Positions 31,321 to 42,700 of a stretch of 64,000 nt of DNA are shown here, piece by piece. How positions within the stretch are numbered: position 1 is the stretch's first letter; the number at the start of each line of letters is the position of its first letter. A program made the position numbers and the translations under genes. The DNA is from Gavia stellata (Eukaryota > Chordata > Aves > Gaviiformes > Gaviidae). The notes under the pieces were generated by a model that did not search any database, was not told the origin of the DNA, and worked only from the letters and a program-made list of their open reading frames with translations. The stretch spans positions 7,558,755 through 7,622,754 of the forward strand of contig NC_082606.1 in the NCBI RefSeq assembly GCF_030936135.1, given 5' to 3'.

Positions 31321-34300
31321 AGAAGGACTGAGAAGATGGCTGTCAGACATTAGGCGTGATTTTGTATGGACTGGTTTGTGTTACGCAAGCACCGTGTAGG
31401 AGTTCTGCAGGAGAGCTCTCACTGCACAGTGAGAAGCCTTTGCCTGACAAAGGGAGTGTAACACAAATTGCTGATCCAAATTACTAATTTTTAATTTAAA
31501 TATTTTAAATTATATAGTCTTTTTCCCTTTCACTACAGGAAAAAGCAAACCTCTTATTTTAAGAGAGGTTTTTGTTCCAAAGACAGGTGATTACCTTTGT
31601 TTTTCTTGTTTACCAAGAGTAGCCCAATTACACATTATGATGACACAATAAACAACCCTCAAGACCACATGGTAGAACTGTGCCTAATTTCTATGAAAAT
31701 CCAGTGAAAGATCAAAGCTTACCAACTTCTGTGGCAGATGTGCATTCTGACCATCTCAGACTGTCCAATGGATCCTATGGGAGGTGAACAAGACTTCCGT
31801 ATGGAAACTCACTTCCATTGCTATCAGCAAAGCTCAGACTTCACTGTGGGAGCAGGTGTGTATGTACACAAAACCAGACTTACAGAATACACCTGACAGG
31901 TAAAATAGTTTGCTAGGTTTTACATCTGAAGGTTAATTCCCATGAACTTCATTTATTTACATTCAGATCCATTTTCTGTTTCCTCAAGGGGTTTTCAGAG
32001 TGGTCCTCCTTGACAGCTTCTGCCACTAGTTGCCCATAGCTGCCCACACTAGAACAAATTCTACTTTCTCTTAAAAGAGGATTCAAATGGAGCACCAATA
32101 CACACAAGAACTTACACTCCTCTATTCCCATTTCTGACACATTTTGACCTAAACACAATACCATGCAGGTATTTTTGCATGGCAGTATGGTGTATTCTAT
32201 AGATATGGCTTCATCACTAGGAAGTCACAGCTAGTTACTTTGTATTTTTCATATTAAAAAAACAAAGGTCATGCCTCGAAATCCACACACAAAGTAGTAC
32301 AAAGTATGTTGGCCTCACAACTCTCTAACTGCCATTGCTATACTTTAAAAAGCTACTGCCTACAGACGAGAGTAGCAAGGTCATCAGCAAACGTCTTACT
32401 ATCCAATCAAAACAAAGAAGAAACACAAAACATGTCAAAAATTTGGGTGTGTCAGAGCTGTACTTATTAAATAAAATGTAATAAGGAAGTGTGAAGTCCT
32501 ACCTCTGTGCTCACTCATCACCTAGTCTCATGCTGCAGAGAGGCGAAGTCCAAACTCCTTGTTCACAGACTGATGCTAGTCTCCCTCACATTCACTACGG
32601 ACTAGAAAGTTTTACATCCTGTACAGAAATTTGTCAAAAACCTGCATAATCGGGGAGTTTTGCTAGTGGTGGCGGGGTTTTTTGGGCATGGGGCTGGGGG
32701 TGTTGTTAAATAGAACACTGCAGCCGAATCAGCTGTATTTATGGTCTCTCAGGAAACTCTTTTTCTGCTTTGTGATAGTTTCCTGCTTATTTTGTGAAAA
32801 ACGGCTCTCCCCTCTTACTGGCATGGTTTAAAACTGGACAGCTATCACAGGCCACAACTCCATGCCATCAATACCCATTAAACAGTGGGAATTACATTTA
32901 TATGCCACCAAACCAGAAAACAAAAGTCTCTAGTCTCTTGAGAACTAAAAACCCACAGGCTTCTTTACCAGCAGCGTACCACAGAGGGATGTGGGACTAG
33001 GAACACCAGATCAGGTAAGTAAGCTTTCTTATTTTGGGGAGACAGACAGCTGCACAGTTATTACTGCAATAGTTTATGTCTGAATTACCTTTACAAGGCT
33101 GCCTAGAACCATGAAGACTTCGATTAAAAGAAAGCAAGCCTGTACATAAAATGTAACTCCAAGACACATAAGCCTGCTCTCATCACTCCTCCATTCTCAG
33201 CAGACATCTGAAGTGCTATAAAAAACTTCAGTGTGTTGCTGGTAGAAATAAAAAAGTGGTGCCAATACTGGCAGCACCAGTGGGATTGCCAGTGATGTTC
33301 AGGGAAAAGGCTTCTGGCACAGTCTCCGACTGTTCTACAAGGGCAGCAGGTTATCATTCATGTAGCTAATTTTGTGGTGTTATATACCATATAGTAAGGT
33401 TTGCATCTGCATACACCTTGTACCTTTCCACAGCTTTTAGCAAAGACAAACTGAAAAGTTAATACAAATCTTAAAACTAGGGCAACTTTTTCCAGGTCAC
33501 TAAGTTGACTTCCCTGATTTACTACTTTACCAACATGCTACTTTGGTAATCAAATATGTAAATTCCTTTATCGCCAGTTCAGTTAATTCTACCTTACCTT
33601 TATTCTGCAGTGTGTTGAACTTGAAATATTCGGTCATCAATTCAGTAAGGACAAGTAGTAAGTATACTTAGGAAGGAAATCACTGCAGCCAACTTCACTG
33701 TTACATCATCCATACTGTAACTTCACTATCAAGCTCTGTACTACAAATGCTCCTTCTAGCAAAGAAGTTGTCTTCTTTCTGCAAAGAAGAATTCTCAATG
33801 CCAGGTTTCCACTCTGGCAAGATTACCTCAAAATCTTTTAAGTCTTTGGGAAGGCTTTTAAATGTATGTAGACATTAGTGTTGAATCAAATGTATAGCAT
33901 GCACTAAGTATCACCAGTGGTAATCCAATGCCAAGATAGAAAAGCACCTACCAAACTGAACGCTGGATCTCATTTTCCTTAAATTCTACCGCCTGTTTCT
34001 CACTTAGATCTTTCCCAAAAGTCTAAGCCCTAAAGTTGAAAGGAAGAAGGGTGGAAGTAAGTAATAATTTTTCTGGAAAGACATTGCTTGTTTTTAATAT
34101 AATTTAGAAACTGATACATTAACCAACATGTTTTAAACTTGCACTCATCTTAACAGGCTGTAATTGATATATAGTGTTTTTACAGCCTATCACATCTACT
34201 GTTCTCAGCAACGTTTGTATAAAATGGACAACTACTGCAGAATACTGCGAAGACAAGTTATATTAGCTGAATATTTAAACATCCTTTTTTTTTCAATTGT

Positions 34301-37300
34301 TTTTTAAAGAAAATTTAATATGCACTCAACACCCAAGAAAAAAGATAAATTATATCAGTAGTCACTAATAGACTACGGTGCATTTCCTTAGGAATCTTTT
34401 TTACCAGTTGTCTAGCTAATTGCCATTAAAGTCAACAAAAAGGACCCTTAGAACATGGCAGTAGTTAGCATTAGGACAACAAGTGGAGAACTGCAGGTTT
34501 CTCTAGTGGGAATGATTTGCTGCAACAGATACATTATGCACACAGATATATGGTGTTCAACTGTATTGAAGAGAACTTATTTTCAGGTTTTATGCAGGTT
34601 TTTCAAGTCTATTCAAACAACACAAGTAAAGCTAAAGTGATCCCACTGGTTTGTGTATTTGCCCAACTGCTCTCTCCCCAGCCTTTACTTATAAGAGCTC
34701 CTGCCTGCCATCACATACTTGCACTACCTTCAGAGTAGCAACAATGCTCAACAAATTTTGTCATGCTGAGAAAAGTAACAGACTCCTGAACACAGAGAAT
34801 GGCAGCAGCATTAATGTTTTACAGAAACTGTTAAATCTCTGAGACTCTCCCCACTACTCACAGTTCTTTTATTTCAATTGTCCCCAGGTGAACAGAAGTC
34901 CCATTCCTCATGTCTGTCATCCATCCATCTGACTGCCCCCTCCCGCCCTCCAAATAAAGTCAGAACAAGATATACAGGACATCAGGTCAGAAACGCAAGA
35001 GAACACCACAAAATAGAGCAAGCTGTTGCAGACAATGAAAACACATAACACTTCTGGTTTGATAATGGTCTGTAGTGGTACTAAACACTGGCATTTATAA
35101 TCCAAAACCAGATGAAGCTACTGGAGATTGAGGTACTCCTGATTTACAAAGTTCTTCACAGAGAGCATGCCACAGTGCAAAACCACAAAATCAAAAAACC
35201 AAGATGTAAACACAAAACCCAGTATAGGTACGCTGCTTGTAGTCAGGCGTCCAATTTCCTCTTACGAAAGTGTAACATCTTTTACTACTGTCATGAGATA
35301 CACAGAATAGATGATCTGGCGAGGTCCAATTATGTAACACAAACCATAGTTATTCAATTGTCAGCAACCAGCAATAGTGACAGATACCAAACCTGCCTTA
35401 CTGGCAGCCTCTCCGGGCCAAGGAAACGGTCATACGTTTTGCATTCGTCTCCACTCTTCCATTGTCACTTTGTCAATGCCGAAGATGAGAAACAATAGGC
35501 AGTTAGTGCTGCACAATAAACTTCAATGGGAAACTTCATATACATTGTCACAGGCCAGATCAGAGCAATTTCAGAATCAGCATTAGTGAATTAACAAATG
35601 ACAAAGTTTAGGCTAAAGTTTGTTCTTATCGTTCTAAGCATAATTGTGCTTTCTGCTCTCCTCCCCAAGTTTACATGGTGGCAATTCTAGTCACACAGCA
35701 GCACACAAAACTGTTTCTCTTTCTTCACATTTAGTCTCCTTTATTACTCCTGCAGTAACAAAATAAGGACAATTACACTTGTAGATACAGAGGTTCTGTT
35801 TTGGACCTGTTCTCTGCTCCTTACACAGTAAGAACTGTTACTACGTAAAGTCACTGCATTTCACAGCAATTTGAAATGACCTGTAAAACCATTTCAAGTT
35901 TAATTAAGGTAACCAGGACAGCACCACTGCTTCCCACCAAAACATCCTTTAATCTTTGTGAAAAAATGGATTTCAAGCCAAATTCAGTGATAGCATAATT
36001 ATTTTAGTGCCACCGGAATGACAACTGTTTGCCATAGAGCTAAGTAGTCCACGGTATTCAAGCTAACAGAAAAATCTAATAAGTAACATTCATGTCTACA
36101 TGTGCATGCACAAAGAACCAGCTTCATATACTTTCACTAATATTAAGCGTATTTATTCTCAGATGCCTGCTCACCAGGTCATAATGCACAGTTCACTTGG
36201 ATATAATGAAAAACAATTTCACCCTTTCATTTGATCTTCCCAATGGATGGAGCTAGTTGTCAGAGAACCCCGTACATAAGACCACCACTAGCACTCAGTG
36301 AGGAAAGTATTTGTAGAAGCCTCACAAGTGACTTAGATACTAAAACATTTTTCAGACATGCTTAACATCTTTTATTCTCCAAACCTGTATGGCTTTGATT
36401 TCTGTCATCTGGTCCAAGTTACATTACAGCAGAGTATCTTCAACCAGACCCTAAATATTGCTGATTTGCTTCACCTAACACACACTGGCAGGAACAGAAA
36501 AGTACTTTTACAACCATAACTTGTTTGTGTATGTGTAGTTGAATACTCATTAATACTTTTCTTGAAAAAAATAATAAAAAAAGATTTTTACTAAGAACCT
36601 AAGTCAGAGAGATGAACAGTAATTCTGTATCCACTGAGTACCTGTTTCCACCATTGAAGCCATTTGTTTAGAAACGAGCACAAGACTTGAGATTCACATT
36701 ATTAAAACTTCTGTACGATTTGCAGAGCTAAAGCTGGCCAGTACATTGCTGAGACAAACAGGAAGAATTGGGAGATGCAGTTTAAGTTCACATTAAATAG
36801 TGAATAGAGAACTATAGTAAATGAAAATCATGTGAACTTACCTCCTGAAGAGCCTAGCCTATATAAAATACATCAGGAATGTAATCTCTTGCAAGGATAA
36901 AGATTTCAAAAACTGGTACTTTAAAATAAGAAAGTGTGTTATTTTAGCAGTTATTCTCAATGGCCATGTTTTAACCCAAAAGCAGTGGGATTTAACAAGA
37001 AAAACATGCATATGGTTTAAATAAGCCACTTCAAATAAACATTCCTACAGGTAGACAGCAAAAGCCAATTACAGTGACAGGCTGCTAAGCAGTAGAGAAT
37101 TGCCACATTTTTGAACAGCATCAACTTTCTTATTTCATTTATGAAATGACAGCAGAGCAAAAGCTGTCACTTTTCTTCATTTTGATAGAAAGACATGATG
37201 TTGCAACTCTTTAAAAGAGGAGCAGAAAGATTATTTGGATCACTATAGTAAACGCAACTCAGGACAGTTACACCTTACAGCATGCTAGACTCAGGATGTC

Positions 37301-38184
37301 CAAGACACAAATGACACCACTGCAAACAGTCAATGCAGTCTAACCCCAGGGTTCCTCAAGTCCGACTGACTGACTGCTTTCATAGTGTTTTACATACTTC
37401 TTACTAAGATCTGAACTAAAAAGAGCACTTCGAAATTTTAGCATTAGAATTTTCTCCAAGATGCTTTGCATGCCATTTTGAAACCTTCCTTTCTGCTGAT
37501 TCAAAGAAATACCACCAATATATTATCACCAAGACAAATGAAAAATGCCATCCTGACACAAACAGGTTTTTTCCTATTCAAATTTTCTGCCTGCTCTTAG
37601 AGTTGAGATAAGCCATGAGGACTAGTAGTAATAGTAGTGAATGCATCTTCTAGGGCAAGTCATGCCTGAGAAACAAACTAACTGGGCAGTAAAAGTACAG
37701 AAAGGAAACATCAGGGTTATACACTGTTTCCCAGCATTATGTAAAAATAACTTCTACAGTTTATTTTGTCTTACAGAATAATAGTACCTTACTAGTTAGC
37801 CACTGAGTACTCCAAACAGCCCTGATAATGGGATTCTGTAGGAATATCTTTAAAATTGGGTAACTAGACTATGTGTAAATCTACATGCTAGAACACTACC
37901 AAATATTTGGAAGAGTAGGCATAAGTAAACTAGCACCAACATCGTGATTCAAGGGCCAAGTCTACCACTCCTACTTGTATTAAGTATTTCCAATGGATCC
38001 ACACTGGAGTTAATCATTTTAGAAGCCCTGCTACAGATAACTCCAACTGACTCCACAAAAGAGCTCTGCTTCGTGTATGAACATACAGCAGAATCCAGCT
38101 GTCTACTTACATAGGGGGAAAAAAAATGAAAATTGATTTTGTCATGTTCACATAAATGCATTTCAGAAACAATAAGGTACTACA
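31321..38184. other. Intergenic DNA downstream of TJP1
   Basis: About 6.9 kb of AT-rich sequence. ORFs are short and unremarkable. No exon, RNA gene or recognised transposon was found. Late TJP1 readthrough transcription would fall here. Confidence 0.6.
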
Positions 38185-38190
38185 ATCTCC

Positions 38191-38216
38191 TTTATTATTT
38201 TAAAAACAGTTTTATT
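38191..38216 (-). terminator. Candidate distal poly(A) signal pair of TJP1
   Basis: Two AATAAA hexamers on the minus strand, at 38211-38216 and 38191-38196, lie about 1.45-1.48 kb after the stop. They are followed by a U-rich stretch (TTGTTTCTG). The doubled signal makes this a plausible main 3' end. Confidence 0.45.
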
Positions 38217-38546
38217 CTGTGTATTTAGAAACGTGTAATTTTAATAACTGCAGAGAAAAAAATCAGCCACACCTGAAGAGCTAATAACTCATTAACAGAA
38301 TGCAGTGGTATATTATCTAAACAGTAGTAGTGCCATTGTGCCGTAATAAATTGTCTATTAGTAAAAAAATACATTTCAGGGCACATAGTACAGCATCCTT
38401 ATGACAAATTACAGTAGGGATACTTTTCAAGAATTTAATCAAAGTAGAGAATTCCGAGTTATATTCTTTAAACGCAGCACTTAAAAAGGTAACAACTTTG
38501 TGCATTTTTAAAAAATGTCCTTGTTCGTATATTGTAGAAATGGTGC

Positions 38547-38552
38547 TTTATT
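38547..38552 (-). terminator. Candidate proximal poly(A) signal of TJP1
   Basis: AATAAA on the minus strand, in the context GCAGCAATAAAGCACC, about 1.12 kb after the stop codon. A short 3' UTR would end about 15-25 nt beyond it. The hexamer alone is weak evidence, and no strong GU-rich element follows. Confidence 0.4.
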
Positions 38553-39668
38553 GCTGCAGATGTCAAAGTTCAAGGCTCACAAGGTATGAGAATACAAAGA
38601 TATCCTTAAGAAACTTTGTTTGTTTTTATATATATTTATATATATAAAAAGGTAAAGCTTATAAAAGTTAATTTACAAACCAAGAACAAAAGTGGTATGC
38701 ACGCATTATATACAAGCAGTCTATAACATCTGTAAATTTTCAAATGCATAGCAGAAAACATACCATCATTTTCTTCTGGTTCTCTTCTGGCTGATGAACA
38801 CAAACAATATTCATTCTCTAAACCAAACTCACAAGTTGGGTTTTTTTGTTTGGTTGGTTTTTTTCCCCTCTTTCCCCAGTCTCTCATGATATATTATCTA
38901 GGTAAGCACAAAAGCCATACAAACTTAATACAGAGAACTATGAGAGCTAAGACTATTAAAAACATGAGGGTAAGGCATCCCTGCTGGTTAATAGGTCTGT
39001 AATAACGTGGTTAATTTACAAATCCACAGAGGCAACTGAACCATAGTCATCCCACATGCTTTTCCCCCTCCCCCCCCGTTCTCATGACAGTGTTTCCATA
39101 TACAGTAAGTAGATGTGTTTGTATTAGCCTCTGAGCAGAGGAAAACATCTAAACTGTGCTACCCCAAATTGATTGCCATTTCATTGGACATGTACGCCAG
39201 AAGTCATTTAAAAACTAGAGACCAAAATGTAGTCTTGTGAGTTACAAACACACAGTCATAAAAATGCAGGCCAAATTCTGTGTTTGCGCCAGTGGAGTAT
39301 GAACCAAATTCAGTTCCTCTGAATATAGTTCCATTGGTACTTTCGGATTTTAAACAATGAAATACTATTAGTGTCCTTTGAAAAAAAAAAAGAAACAAAC
39401 AAAAAAACCACAAAAGAACAACAAACCAAAGCATACAGAACCTGGAAAAACCCTACCTTGTTCCCACTGTACACTCCCTGCTTGTGGCATGTATTGTGAC
39501 CATGGTTCAAAGAGTGTACTTGCTAAACCATTGTTAGTTAAAGCAAGATGCTTAAACACTAAGATCCATTATCACTTATAGAACAGTTAATACTTGATAG
39601 AGTGGTTCAGTTTATATGTAAGGTCCATCTCAGTTTCACATTATTTACTCAGTCAGCTAACTTAATAT

Positions 39669-39763
39669 TTAGAAGTGGTCAATTAGGACTGAGACACAGT
39701 TTGCTCCAACAAGATAGTTTGGATCCCCAGGAAGAGACTTGTTCTGCCAGGTTTTGGGGTCAC
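39669..39763 (-). CDS. TJP1: TJP1 last coding exon with stop
   Basis: This coding part of the last exon is 95 nt: [20 protein letters not shown], then [10 protein letters not shown] and TAA at 39669-39671. The acceptor is TCCTCCCACAG. It lies 3251 nt beyond the previous exon. The residue after NK is Ser where remembered mammalian ZO-1 has Cys. The Asp-His-Phe end matches ZO-1 exactly. The exon continues into the 3' UTR. Confidence 0.96.
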
Positions 39764-42700
39764 CTGTGGGAGGAAAACACAATGCTGGTGTTTAGTATCT
39801 GCTGTCAAACAGTGTACATCTTGAAACAACCAAGCTTTTGGACAGGAGCTTTTAAGTTCTGTATCAACATCTGTTTTATTTCTGTTGTTGTTTTAAAAAC
39901 CTGCAGTTTGTGTGTTACTAATAAAAAATTAACCCTTTGTTTTCATATAACGTAGGATAGATCAGTTATTCAAAACAGATATTGTGGCACTCAGGAATTA
40001 AACATAAGTCATTCTACTCTACAGCACCAACATAGTGCTTTCCATTTGAGAAGTGTTAGCAATGAATCAGGTATTCACTGGCTCTTTCTTAACTTGCCAG
40101 AAAACATGTGACTTATTAAAAGCTAATGTGGGTAGGATGCATTTGAATTTTCTTGGAACAGTTCTGAACACAGATGAGTCAAATCAGAAGTTATGTTGTA
40201 ACTAAGCACTATGACACACTGGTAGTTTTATTTTCTATTAGGAAAATTGTTGTAGACAAGATAGTAGTCATTTCGCAGCTACATCCAGTATACTTGTTTA
40301 AAAGCCTGAAATACTGACATGCTAAAAGGGATTCTAGTTAACCAGTACATATTTTAAAACCTTTACAACAGATCTTAACTACTTATGGTCAAAGGTCCTG
40401 TGTAATCTTCTATTACAAAGGAAAGTCATCAGCTGGCATCTCACCAGACAAAGGTTACATTTCATCTGCACAGTCAATTGTCTCTTTCAACTGGAGAAAG
40501 TACTCCTCATTTAGCCACCTAAAACCACCACTAAATGCTGCCACTACACAAGAAGCATCATCATCCCACTACAGTGGAACAGTGAAAAAGGCACTGAAGT
40601 GCATCTTAAGCCTTCTGAATAAACGACATGAATTAGTTTGGCCAAACCAGATCTGCCTTGAGCAACGTGCAACAAGTTAGAGAACCCAGTCACACAGACT
40701 GCAAACACCTGAGACGTCTGTATTAAGTGAGACTGATGTAAATCCCACATAACTTTCTTGAAGAACTCATGAAAACAAATGAAGTACACAATGCACTGAG
40801 TGATGGCAACATCTGATGTAGGGACAAAGAATAGAAGTGGCCTGCGTATAGTTAGAGAATGCCAATAAGTTTGCAACCAGCCTAGACTACTTATTTCAAT
40901 CAAGCAGCTCAATAATGCTAAAGGATTTTTCATTTTATCAGTGCAGGGAATTCCATTCAAAAAACTCACATGATCAAATATGTTAGAAGGGTAAAACAGG
41001 ACTGTAGGACAACCAGGTCCTAGTCTTGCACATGAGACAATGGCAGACTTTTCCCAACCTTCCCTCCTAAACACATAGCAAGGATTAGACTGTAGCCAGT
41101 GCAACCTCTAGCTGTTGAGGGTGTTTTTCCCATACTTACATACAACTGCTTTGAAAAGAGATCCTTCAGTATTTTTTACTAATACATTCTAATCAGTGTG
41201 GCCATAAAAGGCAACTTTTTTTCCCCCCAGTCAGTTTTAATACCAGAATCATTCAAGCTTTTGAAGGGGTTTAACAGTAAAATATCAATATATAATGCTT
41301 AAATGTAGCAGAAAGAATGTTAGTAAGTGCAAATGAATGTCACTTTTAGGACAGAACATGGATACATTGAGAAAATATGAGGTAGAGCAGACGACTGAAG
41401 AGAGAAAAGACCCAGGATTGTATAACTTCTTATAAAGCCACCTCAAAAATCAGAGTCCCATAACCAACTAATTTAGAAAGAGAGAAAACAGTTATTTATT
41501 TAAGACACAGTATGGTCTACTTACATATCATAAGACAGAATTGCCCAATTTTAAAGTTTGTCTCGAAAGAGCAATGTTATGATATACATCCCATTTCAGA
41601 TTAACAGAATGTGGTGTTATATTTACAGTACAGAAAGTGTTAGGGTTTAAATAGACACACTCTTGCTCTCACCCACACATGCGCACACACACATCCCACT
41701 TTGGAACGGGAGAGAAGTGTCTTAGTAACTTCAGTTATTTTTTAGATCATTTGAGTCTTCTCCCTTCACTTCAAGTAAGTTCATGAACAGGTGCTATTAG
41801 TTACAAAGGAAGTGTGTCATTTTTGTACATAGTTTTCGTATCTTTTGGGACCCTATCATTTATGAGTCCATTTTACCACTGCCATGTATACACACATTGT
41901 TAAGTAGATGCATGCAACACATGCATGTAATAGCTTATAAAAAACAACTAAAAATTATTGCCATTAATACCTCTTGGTTATTGGATTCCCATCAAGGGGA
42001 TCGATGCTTTAATCTTTCAAAGCATCAGTGCTTTGGTGTTGACAGTGATAGATACATTAGTGACGGAAGATATGCATACATGGTGGTTTAAATGCTGTAT
42101 ACAGAAGTACATCATTCGGTCATTACTTAGATCATATGTACATACTAATAGTTTGAATCTTCCACCATCAATTTTGAAGGTAGCTGAATAAAACCTTAAG
42201 ACTTTTTCCTCCAGTGTGCAAACATTTCTTTTAAATCTCTGTAACCTCACAGCCATTTCATGAAATTGCTTGAAACTTGTCCAGAATTTTCTCCTCACTG
42301 ACTATTTCAGCCAATACATTCTCCCCCTCACCCCAGAAAGCCACAGTGAGGTAAAAATGAACAGGTAAATAAAACTGCAACCCAGTTGCAACTTTTACTA
42401 TCAACCAGAAACTTCTGGGTAAAAGGTGGTAGAGGAGAAATAGGCAGAGGCAAGCAAGAAAAGTCTTGTCGAAAATCCAGCTACATTAGAATGAATTGTA
42501 AATGCTTTTACTGAACACTACAGTTTTCTTAATGACCCAATTGTCAGCATCAACTTGCACACATGGAAACAGTTAACAAGCGTTAAATCATGATTTATGA
42601 GCATGCAAATTGTTAAGATTTGCCAGTCCTATATGGTTAATTAAGCAACAAACACCAGTTATGTTACAAAGGCCAATCAGAGGTACATAATCATTTCCTC

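Larger units (their letters stand above)
38185..39668 (-). other. TJP1: TJP1 3' untranslated region (extent estimated)
   Basis: This AT-rich sequence follows the TJP1 stop codon and has no further coding signal. It includes a T-rich tract on the sense strand near 39378-39415, a G-rich run near 39068-39080, and an AU-only palindrome-like block near 38625-38650. The start is certain. The 3' end is inferred from AATAAA hexamers and could be at about 38530 or about 38185. Confidence 0.6.

Noticed and set aside
40544..41104. A 186-codon minus-strand ORF in the last TJP1 intron.
   Set aside because: No family motif and no splice-site support. Length is within chance expectation. TJP1 continues correctly from 43015 to 39763 without it.
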